Below are positions 30,523-39,424 of a stretch of 64,000 nt of DNA, one piece after another (within the stretch, counting starts at the first letter, position 1; every line of letters begins with the position of its first letter). The translations under genes and the position numbers were made by a program. The stretch comes from Idiomarina piscisalsi (GTDB lineage: Bacteria; Pseudomonadota; Gammaproteobacteria; Enterobacterales; Alteromonadaceae): NCBI RefSeq assembly GCF_003987095.1, contig NZ_PIQA01000006.1, positions 62,001 to 126,000 on the forward strand, in the 5' to 3' direction. The notes below the pieces were generated by a model. It made no database searches. It worked only from the letters and a program-made list of their open reading frames with translations, and was not told the origin of the DNA.

Positions 30523-31530
30523 ATGAGTGAACCCGTTTTTGACTTAACCTATATTTGGGCTGCAATCATTGCCTTTGGCGTCATCATGTATGTGCTAATG
30601 GATGGTTTTGATTTGGGGCAGGGTATCCTGTTTATGTTCGCACCGAGCGAACAAGATAGAGATATTATGATGAATTCGGTTGCCCCTGTTTGGGACGGCA
30701 ACGAAACCTGGTTAGTGCTTGGTGGAGCCGGGTTGTTGGCTGCTTTTCCTTTAGTCTATTCAATCTTCTTACCTGCACTTTATATTGGTGTGTTTTTACT
30801 TCTGGCAGGGCTCATTTTCCGTGGTGTAGCCTTTGAATTCAGGTTTAAAGCGCATTCGTCCAGGTACTTATGGAATTGGTCATTCGCTATTGGCTCCACC
30901 GTTGCAGCGTTTGCACAGGGTGCGGTAGTGGGCGCTTACATTCAAGGTTTTGAAACAGAGAATATGCGGTACGTTGGTGGTGCATTAGATTGGCTAACAC
31001 CTTTCACTGTTTTGACCGGTGTAGGTTTGGTTGCGGGTTATGCACTGCTTGGTGCAACCTGGTTAGTGATGAAGTCAGAAGGAGCGACGCAAGAGTGGGC
31101 TTACAAGCTTGTTAAACCACTATTGGCAGCTGTGTTAATCATTTTCCTTGTCATTAGCGTTTGGACTCCGTTTGTCGATGCATTTGTGGCTGAGCGCTGG
31201 TTTAGTGAATTCTCTGCAATTTGGCTACTGCCCATACTCGGTTTACTCAGTGCATTCTGGATTTATCGGTCTGTTAGTCAGCGTCGCGAAGGCACGCCAT
31301 TTATTGCGACCATGGCGCTATTTATCTTTACGTATTTAGGCTTGTTGGCAAGTAAATGGCCTTACGTAGTACCGCCGAATTATACTCTTGCGGATGCGGC
31401 GTCAGCACACGAGTCTCAGCTGTTTTTGTTAATAGGGCTGCTATTCGTTATTCCAATTGTACTGGTTTATACCGCTTGGACCTATTGGGTATTCCGAGGT
31501 AAGGTCAAAGCTGACCAGGGTTACCATTAG
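30523..31530 (+). CDS. cydB: Cytochrome bd-type quinol oxidase subunit II, cyanide-insensitive type
   Basis: Subunit II, 335 residues, about eight membrane segments, with VLMDGFDLGQGIL and APVWDGNETWLVLGGAGL, the family signatures. I chose ATG 30523 because AAGGA (30510-30514) is at the right spacing; ATG 30514 is part of that site. It follows cydA and precedes cydD by nine bases. No gene for a CydX-type small subunit fits between cydB and cydD. Confidence 0.94.
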   Translation: MSEPVFDLTYIWAAIIAFGVIMYVLMDGFDLGQGILFMFAPSEQDRDIMMNSVAPVWDGNETWLVLGGAGLLAAFPLVYSIFLPALYIGVFLLLAGLIFRGVAFEFRFKAHSSRYLWNWSFAIGSTVAAFAQGAVVGAYIQGFETENMRYVGGALDWLTPFTVLTGVGLVAGYALLGATWLVMKSEGATQEWAYKLVKPLLAAVLIIFLVISVWTPFVDAFVAERWFSEFSAIWLLPILGLLSAFWIYRSVSQRREGTPFIATMALFIFTYLGLLASKWPYVVPPNYTLADAASAHESQLFLLIGLLFVIPIVLVYTAWTYWVFRGKVKADQGYH

Positions 31531-31539
31531 GAATGGTGA

Positions 31540-33186
31540 ATGAACGCTGATTTTGCGTCTGCTTCAGCCTATTTAAAGCAGCTTGCTGCTTACGTAAAAC
31601 GCCCCATTCAGTGGGCGTTTTTGTTAGGTTTATTAAAAACAGTGGCTGTCATCGTGCAGTTATCATTCTTGGCACTATTGGCCGAAAGGTTATTTGTGGG
31701 CGAATACTCACTTTGGTCTCAGCCAATGCTATTGATCGGGTTGTCGCTCACTAGTTTGTTAAGAGCAACGTTGCCGCAAATACAGCAACAGTTTCTGCGC
31801 AGAGCGACATTATTGGCAAGCCAACAAGCTCGTCAGAAGCTTGCTGACGACTGGCAGCGAAAACTGTTAGCGGGAAAGCCGTTAGCGGCAGCAGACGGTT
31901 CGTTGCAATTAGAGCCCATTGAATCTTTGAAGGGCTACTTCAGCCGCTATTTGGTGCAACAGTATTTGGTTGTCACCTCTCCGTTACTTATTTTACTGGT
32001 GTGTTTTTACTTAAACCCGGTTGTTGGTGCTTTACTCCTAATTTCAGGGCCGATTATTCCGGTTTTTATGGCGCTTGTTGGCATGGGGGCTGAAAGGTTA
32101 AGCCAAAAACATGCACAACAAACGTTTGCATTGAGCCGTGTATTTACCGACAAATTACGCAACCTAACGACGTTAAAGCTATTTGGTGCCGGTACTGCTG
32201 CTGTTAATGATGTCGCAGCAGCGGGGGAAGATTACCGCAAAGCCACTATGTCGACTCTTCGCATTGCGTTTTTATCGTCAGCCGTGCTGGAGTTTTTTTC
32301 CAGTGTGGCGATTGCCGGTGTTGCTTTGTATGTGGGCTTTGGTCTATTGGGTTATATCGACTGGTTAGGCGCTGACCAATTAACCTTATTTACAGGGCTC
32401 TTCGTTTTGCTGCTGGCGCCGGAATACTTTGCGCCACTTCGACAATTTGCGCAAAGTTACCACGATCGCGCGGCGGCTGTTGGTGCCGCGACCTTATTGT
32501 GCGAGTTAAATAAAGATAGCCTTACCGCTGAAGAAAGCTCTGGTACTAGTGATGATTTGCGCAAAGACACTCATCTTTATGCTTGGAATAACCTAAGCGT
32601 GACATTTGGCAGTAGCGGAGCTAATAAGCAATTAAAGTTTCCTGATAGCGAGATAGCGCGGGGGGAGCTTTGTGTAATAACAGGTGACTCAGGCAGCGGT
32701 AAAACGACGCTAGTCAAAGTTCTGTTAGGGCAGCTGCCGTTTCAGGGGCAGTTATCTCAACCAGTCGAAAGTACTCACCAAATTGCCTATTTTGCTCAGC
32801 AACCATTCCTAACCGCAGGCAGCTTGCGTGCTAACCTCAACATATTCGAGCATCACAGTGACGCACAAATTTTCGAAGCATTAGCACAGGTGCGTCTTGA
32901 TAAGCTTCTGGCAACGCTCCCTGAGGGACTTGGCACTAAGCTTTCAGAGCACGGGGTCGGACTATCTGGAGGAGAGCAGCGTCGGCTTGCGTTAGCACGT
33001 TGCCTATTATCTCAACGAGCTGTCATTATCGCCGATGAGCCGACGGAGAATCTTGACGAAGTGTCTGCGGAAGCTATTAGAAAGTGCTTACAGAGTTATG
33101 CCCATGATGGCAATACCGTCATTGTCGCAAGTCATGATCCATTACTTATTAAACGGGCTACGCAATTAATAAAGGTGTCGGCATGA
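31540..33186 (+). CDS. cydD: ABC exporter CydD (cysteine/glutathione exporter subunit)
   Basis: Half of the CydDC heterodimeric ABC exporter that moves thiols to the periplasm and is needed to assemble bd oxidases in E. coli. The 548-residue protein has an N-terminal six-helix membrane domain (about 20-300) and a nucleotide-binding domain with Walker A GDSGSGKTTL, signature LSGGEQRRLALARC and Walker B VIIADEPTENLD. The 3' end overlaps cydC by four bases (ATGA), typical of translational coupling. Confidence 0.9.
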   Translation: MNADFASASAYLKQLAAYVKRPIQWAFLLGLLKTVAVIVQLSFLALLAERLFVGEYSLWSQPMLLIGLSLTSLLRATLPQIQQQFLRRATLLASQQARQKLADDWQRKLLAGKPLAAADGSLQLEPIESLKGYFSRYLVQQYLVVTSPLLILLVCFYLNPVVGALLLISGPIIPVFMALVGMGAERLSQKHAQQTFALSRVFTDKLRNLTTLKLFGAGTAAVNDVAAAGEDYRKATMSTLRIAFLSSAVLEFFSSVAIAGVALYVGFGLLGYIDWLGADQLTLFTGLFVLLLAPEYFAPLRQFAQSYHDRAAAVGAATLLCELNKDSLTAEESSGTSDDLRKDTHLYAWNNLSVTFGSSGANKQLKFPDSEIARGELCVITGDSGSGKTTLVKVLLGQLPFQGQLSQPVESTHQIAYFAQQPFLTAGSLRANLNIFEHHSDAQIFEALAQVRLDKLLATLPEGLGTKLSEHGVGLSGGEQRRLALARCLLSQRAVIIADEPTENLDEVSAEAIRKCLQSYAHDGNTVIVASHDPLLIKRATQLIKVSA

Positions 33187-34820
33187 ATCACCGTGACTGG
33201 CAATATTTAAAGCCCTGGCTTAAGCAGCTTAGAAGTGTCCGGCTTCAGATTTTTATTGGCTTGGGGCTTGCGACAGCGACTGCGTTATTTGGTATTGGTC
33301 TATTGTCATTGTCTGGTTGGTTTATAACAGCCGCCGCTTTATATACTGCATTTGATATTTACACACCGGGGGCCGGAATTCGCTTTTTTGCTGTGACGCG
33401 TACTCTGAGCCGCTATGTAGAGCGTTTGATCAATCACGATGCTGTTTTAAAGCTACAAGCGCGCTGGCGTGTCGCGCTGTTCAAAAGACTACAAGGCCGT
33501 TCGCTGGCAAGCTTAGCCCCTTTGCGAGTTGCCGACGGCGTGCAATATTTAACGCGTAATTTGGATGCCATGGATAACCTGCTGTTAAGGCTTATGGCGC
33601 CGGTGTTGGTTTTCGTATTATCGTCGTGTCTGTTGATTCTCTTTTGGGGAATCTATATTCCTTCGGCAGCGATAGCACTGGCAATAGCGGCATTGCTTGT
33701 GCTCTTTGTCAGTGTTCGAATGGCAAAGCAAACACGTGCTTTGGCAATGCAACAACTGCAATCAACACAGCGTTTGCGGCGGCAGTCGATGGCGTTTACT
33801 GAGTCAGCTACTGAGCTACTCGCATGGGGGGCGTATAAAACCCACCGGCAGGCGTTACTAAAGCAAGCCCAACGACAAGAGCAGCTCGACGACAAGCAGC
33901 TGGCAATGCAGCATAAAACACTATGGCTTGTCGAAATATTCTCTCACAGCGTCTTTTTGCTAGCGGTGATACTTTCAGGCTTTGCTTTTGAGACGGGTAT
34001 GATAAGCAGCGCTGAAATGATTATGTTGGTGCTCTCAGCGCTGGCGTGGCAAGAGATTGCAGCGGAGTTACCGTCTCAATGGGGAGGTTATGGAAAAACG
34101 GTAGCGGCAGCGAAACACTTGTTAGCTAATGAAGCCTCAGTGCAGAAGCCAGTGAAGAGTCACAGCAGTGAGTCTTTGAAAAAAGCTATTTCCTTGACGT
34201 TGGATAACATCAGTGTCAAACGAGGCAAGCGAGTCCTGATAAGGCCGGTATCGGCACAGTTTAAACCCGGTTATGTCCATTGGCTGAATGGTCCGTCAGG
34301 CCTTGGTAAAAGCTCGTTAGCCGAAGCCATTATGGGGTGGCTGCCCTGTTTCACCGGAAAAATCACCTTATCGCAAGGGGCGGATGTAGATAACCATATC
34401 AGCTTTTTAACGCAAAGAACGGAAGTATTGGATGGGTCGATAAGAGAAAACCTGAACCTATCGCATCAACCTATGGGCGATGAAGAACTCTGGGCGGTAT
34501 TGCAGTTAGTGGAACTGGATAATGTAGTAAGAGCCTTACCGGAATCACTGAATACCCTAGTTGGTGCCAGAGGCGTGATGCTATCAGGCGGTCAATTACG
34601 GAGACTTGTGTTAGCAAGAGTTTTATTACAAGGGCGTCCCATTATTTTGTTAGATGAGCCTTTTGCGGGGCTCGAGCGTCAACTGGCGAAAAGAATGCTG
34701 GAAAATATCGTTGCTGCCTACAAGGACAAGACGTGGATTATTATTAGCCACCTTGGGCCAAACGAACTTGATAACCCGAAAATTCCACAGGGGGAAACGA
34801 TAGTACTTAAACCGTTTTAA
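33183..34820 (+). CDS. cydC: ABC exporter CydC (cysteine/glutathione exporter subunit)
   Basis: Partner of CydD, 545 residues. The membrane domain begins with LRSVRLQIFIGLGLATATALFG and contains the CydC-type segment FFAVTRTLSRYVERLINHDAVL. The nucleotide-binding domain has Walker A GPSGLGKSSL, signature LSGGQLRRLVLARVLL and Walker B IILLDEPFAGLE. It is the last gene of the cydABDC cluster and converges on the sulfide:quinone reductase gene. Confidence 0.9.
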   Translation: MNHRDWQYLKPWLKQLRSVRLQIFIGLGLATATALFGIGLLSLSGWFITAAALYTAFDIYTPGAGIRFFAVTRTLSRYVERLINHDAVLKLQARWRVALFKRLQGRSLASLAPLRVADGVQYLTRNLDAMDNLLLRLMAPVLVFVLSSCLLILFWGIYIPSAAIALAIAALLVLFVSVRMAKQTRALAMQQLQSTQRLRRQSMAFTESATELLAWGAYKTHRQALLKQAQRQEQLDDKQLAMQHKTLWLVEIFSHSVFLLAVILSGFAFETGMISSAEMIMLVLSALAWQEIAAELPSQWGGYGKTVAAAKHLLANEASVQKPVKSHSSESLKKAISLTLDNISVKRGKRVLIRPVSAQFKPGYVHWLNGPSGLGKSSLAEAIMGWLPCFTGKITLSQGADVDNHISFLTQRTEVLDGSIRENLNLSHQPMGDEELWAVLQLVELDNVVRALPESLNTLVGARGVMLSGGQLRRLVLARVLLQGRPIILLDEPFAGLERQLAKRMLENIVAAYKDKTWIIISHLGPNELDNPKIPQGETIVLKPF

Positions 34821-34822
34821 CT

Positions 34823-34858
34823 AAAAAGCAGCGACTACCGGAGAGAATGAGTAGCCGC
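34823..34858 (-). terminator. Terminator of the SQR operon
   Basis: On the minus strand GCGGCTAC (34858-34851) pairs with GTAGTCGC (34838-34831), eight pairs including one G-U, and is followed by TGCTTTTT. On the plus strand the same stem has an A-C mismatch and no T tract, so it mainly serves the minus-strand operon. Confidence 0.7.
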
Positions 34859-34876
34859 CACTAGGTTGGGAAAGGT

Positions 34877-36619
34877 TTATTTCTTTTCTTCGAAATTGCA
34901 GGCGTCAGGTGCGCTATGCGGTTCAGGTCGGTGACTGAGGTGTTTAGGCTTGGCTAGCCATTCCTTGCCTTTAAGCATGATATCCCAATATAGCCACGGC
35001 AACATTTTCTCTTTTAGGAACCAAGCCGAGCGAGTCGGTTTTGTTCCGTCAACTAACCAGGCTGGGAAGGTAGGTTGTAATTTGCCGCCATAACCAAATT
35101 CAGCCAATACGATTTTTCCGCGCTCTACCGTCAATGGACAAGAGCCATAGCCTTCGTAAACCGCCATTGCGGGTTTACCTGCAAGCGTAGACAGTACATT
35201 TTCGGCAACGACCGGGGCCTGTTTACGAACTGCTGCAGCGGTTTTCGCATTAGGTGCGTTAGCCACATCCCCAACGGCATAAATGTTGCCATACTGTTTG
35301 TGTTGCAGTGTTTCTGCACTGACATCGACCCATCCTGCTTTATCGGCTAATGGGCTCTTGGCAATAACGTCAGGCGCTTTTTGCGGCGGACAAACATGTA
35401 ACATATCGAATGACTTCTCTACTTCAGAGGTACGGCCGCTACTGTCAGTTACTGCAAACGTTGCTTTTTGATTGGGACCGTCTACAGCAATTAAATTATG
35501 CTGAAACTGTAAATTGATGCCATAGCTATCAACGTATTTTTGCAACGCCGGTACATAGTCTTTGACGCCGAAAAGAGCTGCGCCTGCCGTGCAAAACTCA
35601 ACATCAATGTCTTTTAGAAAGTTACTACGCTTCCATTCGTCGCAAGATAAATACATTGCTTTTTGTGGAGCTCCAGCACACTTTATCGGCATTGGCGGTT
35701 GCGTGAAAATGGCTTTACCCTTGCGGGTCGCCTGTACTAATTTCCAAGTGTACGGTGCAAGATCAAACCGATAGTTTGAAGTGACACCATGCAGCCCCAG
35801 ACTTTCTTTTAATCCCGGAATTGCTTCCCAGTCGAGTTTGAGTCCGGTTGCTACAACCAGACTTTGATACGCAATTTGGTCACCATTTTCGAGGACGATG
35901 CGTTGCTGTTCAGGCAGGAACTGACTGACTGCGGTTTGGTACCACTTGGCGGCCTTCGGCATGATGTCGCGCATCTGTCGTTTGGTTTGCTCGCGCTCAA
36001 ACACGCCACCGCCGACTAGGGTCCATCCAGGCTGGTAATAATGCGCTTCAGCCGGCTCAACAATAGCAATATCGGTTTGCGGTTGGCGCTTTAGAATACT
36101 AGCGGCAACTGACTGGCCACCGGCTCCGCCGCCAACGATGATCACTGTATGTTTGTTGACCGAAGGGGCGTTTGCTTGAGAAGTGTCAGCAGTGCTTTGC
36201 TCAAAGCGTTGTTGCATACGGGACTGCTGACCTGAGAGGTCGTAGCCTGCTTCTTGAGCTGTATCGAGTAACGTTTGTGGAGCTAGATGAGCAGCCTCTG
36301 CCAACGCCCATAAGGTACATGAACGAGTGCCGGTGCGGCAATAAGCGAGTACGGGGCCTTTGATATCGGCCATCAGCTTCGCAAACGCACTTACATCATC
36401 GTCGGTGATATTCCCGGAAACTACGGGTAAGTGTTTAAATGTTAGTCCATTTCTCTCAGCTGCCTGCTTAATTTTGTCGGCATTGATTTGATCGTCGCTT
36501 TCGTTATCAGGGCGATTGCAGACGATGGTTTTGAAACCCAGAGATGCAGCAACACCGACATCCTCGACAGAGATCTGTGGTGAAACACTGATAAACGGGC
36601 TGAGTTTACGACGTTCCAT
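34877..36619 (-). CDS. DUF442-sulfide:quinone oxidoreductase fusion
   Basis: Two-domain protein of 580 residues. Residues 1-130 are a DUF442 (TIGR01244) phosphatase-like domain with YCRTGTRS (93-100), a cysteine-arginine loop resembling that of tyrosine phosphatases. From about residue 156 it is a flavoprotein of sulfide:quinone oxidoreductase type: FAD motif VIIVGGGAGGQS (159-170), cysteines 314 (IKCAGAPQK) and 410 (HVCPPQK), and the FAD-binding GDVANAPNAKT segment. It should oxidise sulfide at the membrane and pass electrons to quinones. It is co-transcribed with the metallo-beta-lactamase gene 13 bases upstream. Confidence 0.9.
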   Translation of the reverse strand: MERRKLSPFISVSPQISVEDVGVAASLGFKTIVCNRPDNESDDQINADKIKQAAERNGLTFKHLPVVSGNITDDDVSAFAKLMADIKGPVLAYCRTGTRSCTLWALAEAAHLAPQTLLDTAQEAGYDLSGQQSRMQQRFEQSTADTSQANAPSVNKHTVIIVGGGAGGQSVAASILKRQPQTDIAIVEPAEAHYYQPGWTLVGGGVFEREQTKRQMRDIMPKAAKWYQTAVSQFLPEQQRIVLENGDQIAYQSLVVATGLKLDWEAIPGLKESLGLHGVTSNYRFDLAPYTWKLVQATRKGKAIFTQPPMPIKCAGAPQKAMYLSCDEWKRSNFLKDIDVEFCTAGAALFGVKDYVPALQKYVDSYGINLQFQHNLIAVDGPNQKATFAVTDSSGRTSEVEKSFDMLHVCPPQKAPDVIAKSPLADKAGWVDVSAETLQHKQYGNIYAVGDVANAPNAKTAAAVRKQAPVVAENVLSTLAGKPAMAVYEGYGSCPLTVERGKIVLAEFGYGGKLQPTFPAWLVDGTKPTRSAWFLKEKMLPWLYWDIMLKGKEWLAKPKHLSHRPEPHSAPDACNFEEKK

Positions 36620-36632
36620 AACAAGACCTCAT

Positions 36633-37505
36633 TTAGAATAGGTTAAGCGGAATTTTCAGGTAACGTTGGTCGTTATCTTCCGCTGGCGGCATTTGCCCTG
36701 CGCGCATGTTGACTTGTACTGAGGGGAGGATTAACCGGGGCATACCCAGTGTCGCATCGCGCTCGGTACGCATTTTCACAAACTCTTCTTCGGTTTTTCC
36801 GCCACCGACGTGAATGTTGTTTTGCTTCTCTTCCGCAACGGTCGTTTCAAAGGCATATTCATCGCGATCGGGAGCTTTGTAGTCGTGGCACATAAATAAG
36901 CGAGTGTTGCCCGGCAAAGCAAATACTTTCTGTATAGAGCGGTACAACGTGCGAGCGTCACCGCCAGGAAAGTCACAGCGCGCGGTGCCATAGTCGGGCA
37001 TAAATAGGGTATCGCCAACGAACGCGGCGTCGCCGATGACATAGGTAAGGCAGGCCGGCGTATGACCCGGTGTATGTAGTACTCTTGCCTCAATATTACC
37101 GATACTGAAGGTATCTCCATCGGCAAACAGCCGGTCAAACTGACTACCGTCACGAGCAAACTCGGTACCCGCATTAAATGCTTTACCGAAAGTCTCCTGA
37201 ACGGTCTTAATATATTCTCCAATACCTAGTTTTGCACTGGTTTTCTCTTGCAAATAAGGAGCCGCAGATAAGTGGTCTGCGTGAACGTGGGTTTCTAAAA
37301 TCCAGTCCACGGTAAGCTGCTTTTCTTTTACAAAAGCCAATATAGCCTCAGCTGACTCTGTGTTTGTGCGGCCTGCGGCGTAGTCAAAATCGAGTACGGA
37401 GTCAATGATAGCGCAGTGTTTAGATTCTGGATCCTGCACAACATAGCTGTATGTGTTTGTCGGTTCATCGAAAAAGTGAGTAACGACAGGATTCTGTGAT
37501 GACAT
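36633..37505 (-). CDS. ETHE1/Blh-like metallo-beta-lactamase protein (persulfide dioxygenase type)
   Basis: Mononuclear non-heme iron enzyme candidate of 290 residues. The metal motif ETHVHADH gives His73, His75, Asp77 and His78; further ligands are His148 (HTPGHTP), Asp165 (VGDTLF) and His207 (MCHDYK). The C-terminal VQVNMRAGQMPPAEDNDQRY is shared with the divergent paralog. ETHE1-type enzymes oxidise glutathione persulfide to sulfite, which fits the downstream SQR fusion. The family also includes Blh proteins, so activity is inferred from context and ligand pattern. Confidence 0.88.
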   Translation of the reverse strand: MSSQNPVVTHFFDEPTNTYSYVVQDPESKHCAIIDSVLDFDYAAGRTNTESAEAILAFVKEKQLTVDWILETHVHADHLSAAPYLQEKTSAKLGIGEYIKTVQETFGKAFNAGTEFARDGSQFDRLFADGDTFSIGNIEARVLHTPGHTPACLTYVIGDAAFVGDTLFMPDYGTARCDFPGGDARTLYRSIQKVFALPGNTRLFMCHDYKAPDRDEYAFETTVAEEKQNNIHVGGGKTEEEFVKMRTERDATLGMPRLILPSVQVNMRAGQMPPAEDNDQRYLKIPLNLF

Positions 37506-37526
37506 ATATAAAGCCTCTTCAGTAAT

Positions 37527-37557
37527 ATATAACCAAAAGTAATATCTATATAACCAA
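37527..37557 (-). promoter_or_regulatory. Direct-repeat operator candidate for the SQR operon
   Basis: Two exact copies of ATATAACCAA (37527-37536 and 37548-37557) are spaced 21 bases start to start, two helical turns, upstream of the minus-strand metallo-beta-lactamase ATG. Read on the minus strand each is TTGGTTATAT and contains a TGG-TTATAT extended -10-like core. Related copies occur before the divergent paralog and tauE. Confidence 0.5.
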
Positions 37558-37693
37558 CACTAACTCCAAAGAGAGCAATGGGCAAATAACAATAAGTTAT
37601 AGTTATCAATTCTATTAGAAAAAAATTTTAAATCTAAAATAACGATTAAAGTAATCGTTTTTCAAATGGGCTGATCGCTTGAAGTAATTACTT

Positions 37694-37715
37694 TTTGTTA
37701 TATGCTTATAACCAA
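37694..37715 (+). promoter_or_regulatory. Inverted-repeat operator candidate of the second metallo-beta-lactamase gene
   Basis: TTTGTTATAT (37694-37703) and TTATAACCAA (37706-37715) form an inverted repeat with one mismatched pair in the GTTATA-TGCT-TATAAC core's flank. Each arm is one base from the decamer found before the SQR operon. It ends 20 bases before the ATG, overlapping a probable promoter. Confidence 0.5.
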
Positions 37716-37735
37716 ATTCAAGCGAGGAGGTCATT

Positions 37736-38632
37736 ATGACAAGCATCATTCGCAAAAGCCCATCGACAGGTGGAAGTTCTCCTGATGTATGGGGAATCTA
37801 CGAAAAAGACACTGGATCTGTTCAGTATATCGTTGCAGATCCTAATACCAAAAAAGCGGCGCTTATTGACGTTGTTCAGAACTTCGATCCGCGCAGCGCA
37901 AAAACGTCATTTGAGAGCGCTGACGAAGTATTGGAGCTGGCGAAAGACAACGGTCTAACCATCGAGTGGGTTTTAGATACGCACCCGCACGCTGACCACT
38001 TGATGGCATCAGCTTATTTAAAAGAGAAAACCGGTGCACCTAATGCTATTGGAGAGAAGACCTTTGAAATAGCAGAGCTATGGAGCGATTACTACAACGT
38101 ATCAGGGATCTTCGATCCGAAAAAAGATTTCGATCGGCTATTTAAAGAGGGGGATACCTTCAGTATTGGTGATCTTGAAGTCAAAGTCTGGTTATCACCG
38201 GGTCATACATTGGGTTCAATTACTTACATTGTGGGTGACGCCGCATTTGTGCATGACACATTTATGTATCCAGACAGTGGTACGTCACGCGCTGACTTTC
38301 CCGGTGGTTCTTCAAAAGACTTATGGGAATCATTGCAGCGTATCTTGAGCCTTCCCGAAGAGACACGCTTGTTTGTTGGGCATGACTACGGAAAAGGCGG
38401 ACGCGAGGCTCAGTGGGAAGCCACTGTGGCGCAGCACAAACAAAGCAATGTGCACTTATCGGGTGACGTCAGCGAGCAGGAGTACCGGAAGGTACGAGAC
38501 GAACGGGATGAAACCTTGGCGCTGCCAGACAGAATGTTACACGCTCTGCAAGTTAACTTGCGTGCAGGGCAATTGCCACCTGCCGAGAACGATGGACAGC
38601 ATTACTTCAAAATTCCGGCGAATAAATTTTAG
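37736..38632 (+). CDS. ETHE1/Blh-like metallo-beta-lactamase protein, paralog 2
   Basis: Paralog of the divergent gene, 298 residues. Metal ligands are kept: DTHPHADH (His83, His85, Asp87, His88), SPGHTLG (His157), VHDTFM (Asp174) and VGHDYGKGG. It differs in having a longer N-terminus (SIIRKSPSTGGSSPDVWG) and DTHPHADH instead of ETHVHADH, so it belongs to a distinct subgroup. AGGAGG lies just before the ATG. The peroxiredoxin gene follows after 47 bases on the same strand. It probably handles a low-molecular-weight persulfide or a related thiol substrate. Confidence 0.86.
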   Translation: MTSIIRKSPSTGGSSPDVWGIYEKDTGSVQYIVADPNTKKAALIDVVQNFDPRSAKTSFESADEVLELAKDNGLTIEWVLDTHPHADHLMASAYLKEKTGAPNAIGEKTFEIAELWSDYYNVSGIFDPKKDFDRLFKEGDTFSIGDLEVKVWLSPGHTLGSITYIVGDAAFVHDTFMYPDSGTSRADFPGGSSKDLWESLQRILSLPEETRLFVGHDYGKGGREAQWEATVAQHKQSNVHLSGDVSEQEYRKVRDERDETLALPDRMLHALQVNLRAGQLPPAENDGQHYFKIPANKF

Positions 38633-38679
38633 TTAATTGAATTAACTAAATGACGACAATCGAAAGAGAGGAAATACTA

Positions 38680-39309
38680 ATGAGTTTACGTATTGGCACT
38701 ATCGCACCTAACTTTAAAATTGAAACAACCACAGGCACCATCGACTTTCATGAATGGGCTAAAGGGTCTTGGACGTTTTTCTTCAGTCATCCGGCCGACT
38801 ACACGCCAGTATGTACGACTGAAATGGGTCGCACTGCGCAGTTAGCTCCGGAGTTTGCTAAACGCAATGTTAAGCCACTAGGCCTTTCAACTGATACGGT
38901 TGAAGAGCACCTAGGTTGGATTAAAGATGTTAACGAAACACAAAATACTGTGCTTGAGTTTCCTATTGTTGCTGACAAAGACAAAGCAGTGGCTGAACTG
39001 TATGACATGATTCATCCGGATGAAGATGACAATGCGGCTATCCGCTCGGTTTACATTATTGACCCGGATATGAAAATTCGCCTGACGATGACTTACCCAA
39101 TGACTGTAGGTCGCAATTTCGCCGAAATCTTGCGTGTAATCGACGCACTGCAAACAACGGATAGTCAAGAAGTGGCTTGCCCTGCAGATTGGGAGCTCGG
39201 TAAACCGGTTATTATTCGTCCAAGTGTTTCTGACGAAGATGCAAAAGCGAAATTCCCGCAAGGCTGGGAGACACTGCGTCCTTATCTACGCTTGACGGAC
39301 CTTAAGTAA
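38680..39309 (+). CDS. 1-Cys peroxiredoxin (Prdx6-type)
   Basis: Thiol peroxidase of 209 residues. The peroxidatic cysteine is Cys45 in PADYTPVCTTEMG. The C-terminal half carries the Prdx6 hallmarks YPMTVGRNFAEILRVIDALQ and PADWELGKPVIIRPSVSDE. A second cysteine is present in EVACPADW, where most relatives have threonine or another residue. I chose ATG 38680 over 38650 because AGAGAGGA lies just upstream of it. It follows the second metallo-beta-lactamase gene and precedes a strong terminator, suggesting reduction of peroxides or persulfides formed during sulfide oxidation. Confidence 0.92.
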   Translation: MSLRIGTIAPNFKIETTTGTIDFHEWAKGSWTFFFSHPADYTPVCTTEMGRTAQLAPEFAKRNVKPLGLSTDTVEEHLGWIKDVNETQNTVLEFPIVADKDKAVAELYDMIHPDEDDNAAIRSVYIIDPDMKIRLTMTYPMTVGRNFAEILRVIDALQTTDSQEVACPADWELGKPVIIRPSVSDEDAKAKFPQGWETLRPYLRLTDLK

Positions 39310-39340
39310 TTTCTGCGGGTTAGCAAGTAATTTACAGGTT

Positions 39341-39370
39341 AAAGGTCGCGTACTAAGCGCGGCCTTTTTT
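39341..39370 (+). terminator. Rho-independent terminator after the peroxiredoxin gene
   Basis: AAAGGTCGCG (39341-39350) pairs with CGCGGCCTTT (39358-39367) including one wobble, and T6 follows (39365-39370). Confidence 0.9.
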
Positions 39371-39383
39371 GTTTTAATTCTTT

Positions 39384-39416
39384 TTTGTTATAATCATATT
39401 TCAAATAAGAATATGA
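39384..39416 (+). promoter_or_regulatory. tauE promoter with overlapping inverted repeat
   Basis: TG-T-TATAAT (39386-39394) is a perfect extended -10 element. It overlaps TTTGTTATAA (39384-39393), a copy of the decamer found at the two metallo-beta-lactamase promoters. A 7-base inverted repeat, TCATATT (39394-39400) and AATATGA (39410-39416), follows and covers the start of the GAGG ribosome-binding site. Confidence 0.55.
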
Positions 39417-39424
39417 GGTAAAAA

